34,693 nt of DNA from Synergistaceae bacterium. GTDB taxonomy: Bacteria > Synergistota > Synergistia > Synergistales > Aminobacteriaceae. Under the pieces are notes generated by a model. The model saw nothing but the letters and a program-made list of their open reading frames with translations. It was not told the origin of the DNA and searched no databases. Below, one piece after another: positions 24,693 through 32,480 of the stretch (position 1 is its first letter; every line of letters starts with the position of its first letter). The stretch lies in NCBI GenBank assembly GCA_031280275.1, contig JAITGX010000097.1:1-34693 (forward strand). Direction: 5' to 3'. The position numbers and the translations under genes are program-made.

Positions 24693-25628
24693 ATGGCTGA
24701 TAAAATGGAACACTCCCAAACTGCGGCGGTAGGATTTTCTGGACTTTCCGATTTAGTATCAGAGGTTGAGTTGACTTATGAAGTCAACAAAGGTGAAAAC
24801 GATAATGTGCATTACAGGCCGAATTTCGCCGAGACGAAAAGCGGGGCTGTGACGTCCTCCCCCTCTTCTCCGTCAACATATCCCGTCAAGTCGGTGCTCG
24901 TTTGTCTTGCTGTTTTCGCGTTTGGATTCATGGCTTTGAGCAAATTAAACACTCAAACCTCCAAATCTTCCCTCTCTTCCTCGTCTTCCCTCTCTTCCTC
25001 TTATTCACAGAAACCTCCCGATATTTCGGCAGAGCCCTCTCGGCATACGGCTCTGGGCTCAGAACCGCAATACGAGCGCCCTCCCGTCGGCACGGATCAC
25101 AGATTGACCGTTTCTCAGATACGGTGGGTTCTTCAGGCAAGCATTTACCTCGATACCATGCGAAATATTGTGAAAACGGATTACGCGGTAGGCAGGTTCA
25201 ACGAACTCGTGGAGGATTACAACCAGCGTGGAGGGCAGTTCAAATATTTCGATAGGGATATGCAGCGCGCCCGGCGTGACGTGGAGGCCGCGCGAAGCCA
25301 AATTGAGTTGAAGGCAGTCAGACAAGCCAGATTATGGGAAAAGCTAGGACAGGCAAGCGACGCCAGCGCCGGGAGCGTGAACAACGGAAGCACGGAAGAC
25401 GCGAAAACGGAAGACGCGAAAGGCGATAAACCCGACTTAAGCAGGGCGGACGTCAAAGAGATACAACGGCTTTTGAAAGACCTCGGCTGCAATCCAGGCT
25501 CGATAGACGGCAAGGTTGGTGCCAAGACGGAACTGGCGGTAAAAGCGTTTCAAAAAAGCGAAAACACGGAGCAGGATGGGAAAATCGATCGAAACCTGCT
25601 CGATTTGCTCAGAACTCGCAAGCGGTGA
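24693..25628 (+). CDS. Membrane-anchored protein with C-terminal peptidoglycan-binding domain (cassette gene 1)
   Basis: From the ATG at 24693 (AAGGGG upstream) the protein has 311 residues. An acidic N-terminal segment (~70 residues) is followed by one membrane helix (VKSVLVCLAVFAFGFMALS), a Ser-rich linker, a helical middle (IRWVLQASIYLDTMRNI, then a charged coil), and a C-terminal PG_binding_1-like repeat (VKEIQRLLKDLGCNPGSIDG, then a TELAVKAFQ motif). With one helix and no cleavable signal, the C-terminal domain is probably periplasmic. I do not recognise the whole protein. Placed 31 nt before the GrpE-like gene, it could anchor or sense for the chaperone machine. The track's 24639 start (TTG) is less likely. 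Confidence 0.7.
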   Translation: MADKMEHSQTAAVGFSGLSDLVSEVELTYEVNKGENDNVHYRPNFAETKSGAVTSSPSSPSTYPVKSVLVCLAVFAFGFMALSKLNTQTSKSSLSSSSSLSSSYSQKPPDISAEPSRHTALGSEPQYERPPVGTDHRLTVSQIRWVLQASIYLDTMRNIVKTDYAVGRFNELVEDYNQRGGQFKYFDRDMQRARRDVEAARSQIELKAVRQARLWEKLGQASDASAGSVNNGSTEDAKTEDAKGDKPDLSRADVKEIQRLLKDLGCNPGSIDGKVGAKTELAVKAFQKSENTEQDGKIDRNLLDLLRTRKR

Positions 25629-25659
25629 ACGTAACGGTTTCCCTCTGGAGGTGATGACG

Positions 25660-26034
25660 ATGAACGAAAATGATGCGCGCCTTGAACACATGGAGGACAC
25701 GATAATCACCTTATTTGTGGAATCTTGGCGCTTTGGAAAAACCTTTCAGCGGCTTGTGACGAAACTTGACGCCGGAGAACAAAAACGCCATGAAAGCCAG
25801 CTTCGATGGTTCAGAAGGAAGGTGGAAGACGCGCTGAACGGCCTCGAACTGAGGTCTGTCGATATCGAAGGACAGCCTTTCGAACCCGGCGCGGCTGCGA
25901 CGCCTTTGAACGTCGCGGAATTCGAGGCTGATGACGCGTTGATTGTCGCCCAAATGCTCGAACCAATTATAATGGATAAAAAAGGCCAGGTAAAAAAGAT
26001 GGGAATCGTTATCTTGCGGAAGGTGGAACAATGA
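25660..26034 (+). CDS. GrpE-like nucleotide-exchange factor (cassette gene 2)
   Basis: The ATG at 25660 follows GGAGG by eight bases and gives 124 residues; the track's 25576 start lies inside the previous gene. A helical N-terminal half (about residues 1-70) leads into a small beta domain: IEGQPFEPGAAATPLNVAEF, then MLEPIIMDKKGQVKKMGIV and ILRK. That spacing resembles the GrpE wing (G-x-P-F-D-P ... lRPA-V-V). The N-terminal coiled coil is much shorter than in true GrpE (~190 residues). It overlaps the Hsp70-like gene by four bases (ATGA), as expected for a dedicated exchange factor. The family call is from pattern, not search. Confidence 0.65.
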   Translation: MNENDARLEHMEDTIITLFVESWRFGKTFQRLVTKLDAGEQKRHESQLRWFRRKVEDALNGLELRSVDIEGQPFEPGAAATPLNVAEFEADDALIVAQMLEPIIMDKKGQVKKMGIVILRKVEQ

Positions 26035-28517
26035 AAAACTTCGTGGGCATCGACTTGGGAACGACCAACAGCGCGATTTTTTCCTACGACGGAACACAGA
26101 CCCGCATCTGGAAGAGCCCCGAGCAAAACGACGTGACGCCCTCGGCTATCTACATCGACCGGCGAAGCAAATACGTGGGTAAGCGCGCGTACGATTTGGC
26201 CCCGTGGCATCCGGGCAACTGCGTCACCTTGTTCAAACGTTTTATGGGAACCAAAACACTTTTTTATTTGAGGGTGCCGAACCTCACCAAAACGCCGGAG
26301 GAGTGCTCGACTGAAGTCCTGAAGGCCTTGTTCGGTTCCCTGTCCGAGGAAATTCGAAACGACCCCGACGTGGGTACGGTCATTACGGTTCCGGCGGTGT
26401 TTGACCAAATGCAAAAAGACGCCACGATGCAGGCGGCGGAAATGGCCGGGATAGGCAAAGTGGCGCTCATGCAGGAACCCGTGGCAGCGGTGATGAGCGT
26501 GATGCGCGCGCGCAAAAGCGATGGCACGTTCCTCGTTTATGACCTGGGAGGCGGAACACTGGACATCGCTGTAGCGGAAAGCACCGGCGGGCGCGTCAGC
26601 CTTTTGGCTCACGACGGTATTGCTCTATGCGGCGGCAGGGACTTCGACCGGGCGATCTGCGACAACATCGTTTTCCCGTGGCTGAAAGAAAATTTCGCTG
26701 TTCCCGACGACTTCAGAGCCAATCCGCTCTTCAAAACGCTTCCCCACATAGCGGCCTGGGGCGCCGAACGCGCGAAGATCGAGCTTTCGTCCAATGAAGA
26801 GGCCGTCATCAGCCTTTCGGAAGCAGAGGTAAGGGTTCGTGACCTGGACGGCAAAGATATTTATTTCGAGGTGCCCTTGCGCCGGTCTGTTTACGACAAG
26901 TTAATCGCTCAGCACGTCGACGACTCCGTCAAAACCGCGAGAGAAACCCTCGAAAAAGCGGGTCTGCCTCTTCAGGATTTGGGACGTATCGTGTTCATCG
27001 GCGGACCGACCAACTATAAGCCCTTACGGGACAAGGTGACGTCCGAACTCAGGGTAGAAGGAGGCCTCGACGTGAACCCCATGACCGCCGTCGCGGAGGG
27101 AGCGAGTCTGTTCGCCGAGGCCATCGACTGGAGCACGCGGAACCGTTCGCGAAAAAACGTCAGGGGACAGATATCCTCAGGCGGAAAACTCGCCTTGTCT
27201 TTCGACTTCATTGCCCGCACGCCGGGCGTCAAGTCTAAAATCACAATTCGATCGACCGGCGTGTCTGGTTTCGAAATTCAACTGGACAGTCTCGACACGG
27301 GGTGGTCTTCCGGACGCCTTCCCCTTGAGCAGGAAGCGGCCTTCGACGTGCCTTTGGTCAAAGAAGGGGAAAACACCTTCAAGGTTTTTGCCTACGATAC
27401 ACTTGGCTCGCCGGTGGCCATGGAACAGGACAGGATCACCATTACCCGCACTGCCGCCACGGTTGACGCCATTCCCGCCTCTCATTCGGTCGGCCTTGAG
27501 CTTTTGGAAAAGCTGGGCGGAAAGCCCAAGCTGATGTATTTGGTTCGGGCGGGAGACGTGCTTCCCAAAAAAGGCAAACTGAAATGCTTGGCCGGAGAAC
27601 TGATAAAAGCGGGTTCCTCGAACGCGCTGAAATTCAAAGTATGGGAAGGGGAGATCGAAGACCCAATTGGCGATAACCGTTACATCGGCGTTTTCAAAAT
27701 CTGCGGAACGGATTTCGACGACGGGGTGATCCCCGTGGGCGCGGAGATCGAGTTCGACTATGAAGTGCTGGATTCCGGCCTTATTACCGTTGAAGCCTCC
27801 GTCCCCGCCATTGGCGCGACGTTTTCGTCAAGCCAAAATTGTTATTCACGCTTGGAGGGACAAATCGACTACAGTCTGGATTCCGATGAAGCGTTTGAAA
27901 AAGCGGAAAATATACTGAGCCGTATCGACGAAATCAACGAATCCGTTGACGACCAGCGGCTCGAGCAAGCTCGTGAGAAGCTGGATTTCGCCTTGTCGCT
28001 GAATCCTGACGAGGCCAGCGCCGAAGAACGCCGCGAGGCCGCAGAAAAGAACAAGGAAGCCCTCGATATACTCGCGAAGATCAGATTGGAACACAAGAAA
28101 GAAATTCGTCAAATTGACCTGGACGGCGTCGTGGCCCTGTTCAATGAACATCTGAGGCAGCATGCCGCGCCGATGGAGACTTCCGCGTTCGACCGCCTGA
28201 CAAAGATCGCCCAGCGCGCTATTGATAAAAACGATAAAGATTTTGACGAGCGTCTCGATAAATTGAAGGGGAAAAACTTCGAAATTTTGTGGCGTCAAGA
28301 CTGGTTTGTCGTCAACGCCTTTAAAAACATGGGTAAATCCCCCTATCGGTTTGCCGACAGGGTACAATTCGGCAAACTCCTCGAAACGGGGGCGCAATGC
28401 CTGCTTTCCGATGATATCGAGGGCCTTCGAGGGGTAGTTGCGCAGCTTTGGCAGATTCAAAGGGTCGAAGCCGGAGACGGCGCCGCGCTCGACGTTGTCA
28501 ACATCATAAAGGGATAA
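26031..28517 (+). CDS. Hsp70-family chaperone variant with extra domain at the linker (cassette gene 3)
   Basis: This 828-residue protein is a DnaK-type chaperone. The ATPase domain (1-~368) has FVGIDLGTTNSAI, the catalytic-Lys context LFKRFMG (~69), QEPVAAVM, VYDLGGGTLDIAV (Thr ~176) and IVFIGGPTNYKPLRDKV. Where DnaK has a short linker, about 100 residues (~375-477) form what looks like an extra beta-sandwich. A substrate-binding beta domain follows (LELLEKLGGKPKLMYLVRAG to ITVEASVPAIGA, ~487-597), then a 230-residue helical region much longer than the usual lid and without the disordered tail. It is not the housekeeping dnaK: the ORF lacks the DVTPLSLG linker, and its partners are unusual. 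Confidence 0.88.
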   Translation: MKNFVGIDLGTTNSAIFSYDGTQTRIWKSPEQNDVTPSAIYIDRRSKYVGKRAYDLAPWHPGNCVTLFKRFMGTKTLFYLRVPNLTKTPEECSTEVLKALFGSLSEEIRNDPDVGTVITVPAVFDQMQKDATMQAAEMAGIGKVALMQEPVAAVMSVMRARKSDGTFLVYDLGGGTLDIAVAESTGGRVSLLAHDGIALCGGRDFDRAICDNIVFPWLKENFAVPDDFRANPLFKTLPHIAAWGAERAKIELSSNEEAVISLSEAEVRVRDLDGKDIYFEVPLRRSVYDKLIAQHVDDSVKTARETLEKAGLPLQDLGRIVFIGGPTNYKPLRDKVTSELRVEGGLDVNPMTAVAEGASLFAEAIDWSTRNRSRKNVRGQISSGGKLALSFDFIARTPGVKSKITIRSTGVSGFEIQLDSLDTGWSSGRLPLEQEAAFDVPLVKEGENTFKVFAYDTLGSPVAMEQDRITITRTAATVDAIPASHSVGLELLEKLGGKPKLMYLVRAGDVLPKKGKLKCLAGELIKAGSSNALKFKVWEGEIEDPIGDNRYIGVFKICGTDFDDGVIPVGAEIEFDYEVLDSGLITVEASVPAIGATFSSSQNCYSRLEGQIDYSLDSDEAFEKAENILSRIDEINESVDDQRLEQAREKLDFALSLNPDEASAEERREAAEKNKEALDILAKIRLEHKKEIRQIDLDGVVALFNEHLRQHAAPMETSAFDRLTKIAQRAIDKNDKDFDERLDKLKGKNFEILWRQDWFVVNAFKNMGKSPYRFADRVQFGKLLETGAQCLLSDDIEGLRGVVAQLWQIQRVEAGDGAALDVVNIIKG

Positions 28518-28521
28518 ACAC

Positions 28522-29940
28522 ATGGCTCGCGATTTGTGGCTGCCTCGGGGATGCGAATTGCCGGACAGCTCCCAAACCACCTTGCTCCTTTTTTCGGGTG
28601 AGAAGTGGCAAATTTTCGGAACGAGCGCTTCGGGGCGTGTTCTGATCGTTTGCCCCAAGTTGGCGTTCAGGTGGACCGAGCTGGAGTTCTTGAGCGAATC
28701 CCTTTTAAGCGAGTTCAACTTTGGATCGGCACGGTTTCACATTTTGCTCAGTGACAGAAAATACGCTCTTAGGCCGGTGGAGAGCTGTGAAGTGCCGAAC
28801 AATAAGGTGGATGCCTTGGCGTTTTCCTGGTCACTCAATCAATCTCGCAAAGTGTTGAGGAATATTTTCTGGAGCGGCGGGGATACTTCTCTTCACGACG
28901 CCATTTACGTGGAACAGTTCTCGAGACTGCTCCCAACTTGGACGTCAACCCCGTACGTGGACGACAAGGTCGTTCTGGGAACATGGCTCACCGGAGGCGT
29001 GGTTGTTTCGACGGACTCGTTCGAGCGCTTGACCCGCCTGGTGGGGTGGCTGCCTGTCAGTGATCTTGCGGAGATTGTCAAAACCGCTGGAATAGAAGTG
29101 CCGGCCGAAGGACTTGAAGAGAAGCCAGCCTTTCGTTCACGGCAGGTGAAAAAACCAGAACAGAAAACCCCAAATTTTCACTTGCCCGGCCGCCAAAAAC
29201 TGGAAGAATTTTTCAACGAACACGTCGTCGATATCGTTTTCAACGCGGAAAAATATCAGGCTTTAGGAATTGAATTTCCGGCGGCTATTGTTCTTCACGG
29301 GCCGCCTGGATGCGGTAAGACCTTCGCCGTCCAACGGCTGATCGATTTTCTCGGCTGGCCAAGTTATTTTATCGACTCTGGCAGCGTGGGGAGCCCTTAT
29401 ATCCACGAAACCAGCAGGAAGATCGCTGAGGTTTTCGACAACGCCGTTGAATACGCCCCATGTGCGGTCGTTATCGACGAAATGGAATCCTTTTTATCGG
29501 ACAGGCAGGCAAGCAGCAAAACGGGCCTGTATCACGTCGAGGAAGTTGCCGAATTTCTCAGGCGTATCCCAGAGGCTGTCAAGAAAAAGGTACTGGTCAT
29601 CGCAATGACGAACATGATTGACGCTATCGACCCCGCCGTTCTCCGACGCGGCCGTTTCGACCACATTATCGAAATGGAGATGCCATCAAGGGTGGAAACG
29701 GCGTCTTTGATTGATTTTCTTTTAAAAGGCCTGCCCAAAAATGACGGTTTAAAAATGGATGCACTTTATGACGCCCTCACCGGAAGAGCGTTGTCCGATT
29801 CGGCTTTTGTTGTGCGTGAGGCCGCAAGGCTCGCCGCCAGAGCCGGAAAATCCAGGATCGACCAGGAAAGGATTGAGCAAGCTCTAAGCCTCCTGCCCGA
29901 TGAAAAGAAAAAACGCTCCGTTGGCTTTCGGCAGCAATAA
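28522..29940 (+). CDS. Classical AAA ATPase with novel N-terminal region (cassette gene 4)
   Basis: The 472-residue protein begins 4 nt after the Hsp70-like gene. Residues 1-~215 match nothing I know and are rich in Trp and beta-prone segments. Residues ~220-470 form one AAA module: Walker A GPPGCGKT (~260), Walker B AVVIDEMES (~315), sensor-1 IAMTN (~360), the arginine fingers in LRRGRFD (~374) and a C-terminal lid. The pattern is closest to the FtsH/Cdc48 class, but there is no protease motif. It should form a single hexameric ring that unfolds or extracts substrates, plausibly working with the adjacent Hsp70 as ClpB works with DnaK. Confidence 0.85.
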   Translation: MARDLWLPRGCELPDSSQTTLLLFSGEKWQIFGTSASGRVLIVCPKLAFRWTELEFLSESLLSEFNFGSARFHILLSDRKYALRPVESCEVPNNKVDALAFSWSLNQSRKVLRNIFWSGGDTSLHDAIYVEQFSRLLPTWTSTPYVDDKVVLGTWLTGGVVVSTDSFERLTRLVGWLPVSDLAEIVKTAGIEVPAEGLEEKPAFRSRQVKKPEQKTPNFHLPGRQKLEEFFNEHVVDIVFNAEKYQALGIEFPAAIVLHGPPGCGKTFAVQRLIDFLGWPSYFIDSGSVGSPYIHETSRKIAEVFDNAVEYAPCAVVIDEMESFLSDRQASSKTGLYHVEEVAEFLRRIPEAVKKKVLVIAMTNMIDAIDPAVLRRGRFDHIIEMEMPSRVETASLIDFLLKGLPKNDGLKMDALYDALTGRALSDSAFVVREAARLAARAGKSRIDQERIEQALSLLPDEKKKRSVGFRQQ

Positions 29941-29946
29941 CGGAAC

Positions 29947-31656
29947 ATGGATCTTTTGAAGAACCCCTTCGCGGTGCTGCGCGCCACTCCCCACGACAGC
30001 CGTCAAAGAATTATCGAGCTGGCCGACGAACACAGTCTTGTCATAGACGCCGATAATTGCGCCGAGGCTCGGTCTATTTTAACGCACCCTCGAAAACGCC
30101 TTGCTACTGAGGTTGCCTGGCTGCCGGGGGTCAGGCCGGAACTTGCCGCCGAGATACTCAAGTTCACGGCGAAAAATCCGGAGAACGTTAGCTCGCCGCC
30201 GATATTTTCCTTGCTCAGAGAGCATGGGGCTCCCGACGGTACCAACAGGCCTGAGGTAACACCGATCGCGTTGGCCAATTGTTTGTGTTCGGTTGTGTCA
30301 CACTTACCTCATCTTACAGATGGAGCACAGGATATGATTTTCGAACTCGCTCGGCTTTTCGAGGACGTGGACGCAAAATCGCTCATGGACGCGATCAATG
30401 AGGATAGAGCCGTCTCAGGCTTTCCAAAAGTGACGGACATAACGGCTGTAGAGGCGGAGATTCAGGAGCAGCGGCGTTACTACGCGGAGGTTATCAAAAC
30501 CATCTTCAACGGTATGCCTTCGGGGTACCTTGTCGAGCGGCTGACGGGCTTAGTTGAGTTGGCAGCGGACGGCGGCAAAACTTTCTGCCCTTACGTGATC
30601 TCTGACGTTGTGGATATTTACGAGACAACGGCTCAGCCCTTTTTCGAAAAAGAAACGGAAAATATTAAAAATCTCATCCAAGCGATCGGAGAGGGGCTGA
30701 AAGCCAAGCGCTCTGATTCCGCGGTGAAGGAAAAAATAGACCGGCTCGTTCAGGTGATACAAAACTGGGCCAAAGTCGCCAAGCCGCTTGTCGTTCGGGC
30801 AAAGTCCATGGGGAGTGAATACAATGAGGCCAGTATCGTTTTAAGGCTTGGCCGTTCCTTATCCCTTCTCATAAACAACGAGCACGATAAGGCGGAATTT
30901 TCGCTCTCATTAATACGCGCACTGAAAGAGACTTTCTCGGATATGGAGGAGTCGGTTGAAGTTCTGGATAAAGATGTCCAGGTGCTTGAAAATATTCTCA
31001 AAGAAAAGAAAAAAACAATTTTCGCGGCGAAGGTCGGTTTTTTTTTCAAACAAACAATCAGTATCTCTGGAGAAGGAATCAACTGGAAAAACCGTCTGTG
31101 GGATTTCAACTCTATCACGCGCGTCCGGTGGGGAGGCACGCAAAAGTTCGTCAATGGCGTTTACAGGGAGACAGCTTACACGATTTTTTGGGGAAACGAT
31201 ACCGACGTCGTTTCTATAGAGTTAAAGAAAGAAAGAACTTACAGTGAATTGATCGGGAATGCCTTCGTACCTCACCTAACTGGAGAAATTCTCTACAACA
31301 ACTTGATATGCCGCTTATGGGATACTGTCGGAGTTCACCTATTGAAGCAGTATCTGCAAGGCTTGAGCAGCGGGAAAAGTTATCGTTTCGCGTCGGCGCT
31401 GGTCAGCGACTTCGGCATCGAAATGGAACGGCGCAGGTTTTTCTTCTCCACGGAACGAGTTTTTTGCGGTTGGGAAGACATGGTGCTTTTTAACGGAAAT
31501 GGAACATTTTGCGTGGGATGTAAAAACGACAAAACTCTGTCCGCCTCTTTTTCGTATTTACAGGACGATAATATTCACGTTTTAGAAAGCATGCTTCAGG
31601 CGCTTTGGAAGCGGGGAGGTTATAGACGTAAGTTGAGTTCGTTACTCACAGTGTAA
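29947..31656 (+). CDS. Large protein with J-like, HPD-less N-terminus (cassette gene 5)
   Basis: The 569-residue protein starts six bases after the AAA gene. Residues 5-60 (NPFAVLRATPHDSRQRIIEL ... ARSILTHPRKRLATEVAWLP) follow the helix pattern of a J-domain, including the 'ALxxLxxPxxR' end, but the HPD tripeptide that activates Hsp70 is missing. A long helical middle (~110-350) has few landmarks. The C-terminal third looks like two beta-rich units resembling PH-type folds (ISGEGINWKNRLWDF and a second one with MERRRFFFSTERVFCGWED). Neither function nor family is certain. It probably links the Hsp70 and AAA partners to a target. A mobile repeat begins ten bases after its stop. Confidence 0.65.
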   Translation: MDLLKNPFAVLRATPHDSRQRIIELADEHSLVIDADNCAEARSILTHPRKRLATEVAWLPGVRPELAAEILKFTAKNPENVSSPPIFSLLREHGAPDGTNRPEVTPIALANCLCSVVSHLPHLTDGAQDMIFELARLFEDVDAKSLMDAINEDRAVSGFPKVTDITAVEAEIQEQRRYYAEVIKTIFNGMPSGYLVERLTGLVELAADGGKTFCPYVISDVVDIYETTAQPFFEKETENIKNLIQAIGEGLKAKRSDSAVKEKIDRLVQVIQNWAKVAKPLVVRAKSMGSEYNEASIVLRLGRSLSLLINNEHDKAEFSLSLIRALKETFSDMEESVEVLDKDVQVLENILKEKKKTIFAAKVGFFFKQTISISGEGINWKNRLWDFNSITRVRWGGTQKFVNGVYRETAYTIFWGNDTDVVSIELKKERTYSELIGNAFVPHLTGEILYNNLICRLWDTVGVHLLKQYLQGLSSGKSYRFASALVSDFGIEMERRRFFFSTERVFCGWEDMVLFNGNGTFCVGCKNDKTLSASFSYLQDDNIHVLESMLQALWKRGGYRRKLSSLLTV

Positions 31657-31665
31657 AGAGCTGAT

Positions 31666-31727
31666 TAAGGAAGCATTGATTAATGGGGTGGGGCCTAAGG
31701 CCCCTTGGGGTCCGAGCCCTCTAAGCG
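31666..31727. repeat. MITE-like palindromic element, copy B (truncated)
   Basis: TAAGGAAGCATTGATTAATGGGG matches the left end of copy A, and GGGGTCCGAG...CTAAGCG matches its interior. The right-hand inverted end is absent, so the copy is truncated. The flank TTAA fits a YTAR target. It marks the downstream border of the chaperone cassette. Confidence 0.65.
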
Positions 31728-32289
31728 TTGACTTTTCTCTGAAAGAGCAATAAACAGGTTCCTGAGTATTTGAAGCTAAAGTCAGCCTGTGGGGCTTATT
31801 TATGGGAATGGGATTTCCTGTCACATGCAATCGGCCGAGGTCAATTTACCCGGTTTTTCCGAGTTCCGCTCGGATTTTTTGCTTTTGAAACCCTGTATCC
31901 ACAGCGGAAATATTCCTCTTCCGCATATCTCATTTTTGCATATCGGACGGCCAGAACCACCAGTGCGAGCGGGGGATGAGGCGGCCAAGTTCTTCTTCGG
32001 CGTCGCGGCGCTCCTGCTCCCAGGTGAAGCTGCCGCTCCATGATTCTCTGTATCGCTTGAAAAAAATACCCTCGCCGCGCCATTCGGCATATTTCGCGAG
32101 CCATAAGTCAAGGATTTTTACTTGCTCAAGAAACGTTGGCCGAAGTCTTGGGGGGAAAAGCGAGAAGCAGCCAATTAATCCAGCGGGCTGACTCAATTAA
32201 AATGATTCGCCGCAAGCTGTCACCTACTTTTGAGTTTCATGGGTCTGGACTTCTTCGTACAACGAGTTCCAGACGCAGCAGCGTTGTTG
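31728..32289. other. Gene-poor decayed stretch
   Basis: This region of more than 500 bases lies between the cassette and cobamide genes. It holds several overlapping weak frames on both strands, none with a convincing family match, and no RNA gene that I can see. The most protein-like frame is listed separately (31930-32196, minus strand). The composition and the neighbouring IS debris suggest a graveyard of inserted sequence. Confidence 0.5.
31930..32196 (-). pseudogene. Unrecognised protein fragment, possibly frameshifted
   Basis: The minus-strand frame (88 residues) has a natural-looking, Trp-rich composition, for example KILDLWLAKYAEWRGEGIFF and RDAEEELGRLIPRSHWWFW. After its stop an overlapping frame continues with MRYAEEEYFRCGYRVSKAKN, which could be the rest of the same protein after a one-base change. 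I know no family for it, and no good ribosome-binding site precedes the ATG. It may be a relic of the mobile DNA around it, or chance. Confidence 0.25.
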
Positions 32290-32412
32290 AAATTTCGTCA
32301 TCTGTTCGTCATCTGATGGAAGAACATCATCTTGGAGAGAAGATTTTCAATGCACTCAACGAGCTGTTGGAAGCGAACGGATGCATGATGCGGGGCGGAA
32401 CGATAGGCTCGT
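32290..32412 (+). pseudogene. IS5-group transposase fragment (middle part)
   Basis: The plus-strand frame reads VRHLMEEHHLGEKIFNALNE and then LLEANGCMMRGGTIG. This is the segment just before the second catalytic region (normally followed by DATII) of IS5-group transposases. It breaks off at SFSNTP, and the upstream part (from ~32200) is only vaguely similar. It belongs to a different IS5 subgroup from the relics at 1-83 and 23227-23405. It could be the remains of the element that moved the nearby MITEs. Confidence 0.6.
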
Positions 32413-32439
32413 TTTCAAACACGCCCTAATGCATAGAGC

Positions 32440-32445
32440 TATAAT
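32440..32445 (+). promoter_or_regulatory. Possible -10 box for cbiC-cbiD
   Basis: TATAAT is found 36 nt before the chosen cbiC start, right after the transposase relic. No clear -35 is present at the normal distance. I find no cobalamin riboswitch in the upstream sequence. Confidence 0.35.
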
Positions 32446-32465
32446 AGCGAAAATCGGAAATGGAA

Positions 32466-32472
32466 AAGGAGG
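32466..32472 (+). promoter_or_regulatory. Ribosome-binding site that decides the cbiC start
   Basis: AAGGAGG lies eight bases before GTG 32481 but downstream of the ATG at 32460 used in the ORF track. The GTG is therefore the better start; the ATG has only CGGAA directly upstream. Confidence 0.65.
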
Positions 32473-32480
32473 CGGGAGCG

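Noticed and set aside
26031-28517. Calling the Hsp70-like gene dnaK
   Set aside because: It has an insert at the linker, a different helical tail and atypical partners, so it is probably not the housekeeping chaperone.
28522-29940. Calling the AAA protein FtsH
   Set aside because: There are no membrane helices and no HEXXH zinc-protease motif after the AAA module.
32136-32480. Cobalamin riboswitch upstream of cbiC
   Set aside because: I could not find the conserved B12-box; the strip is mostly transposase debris.
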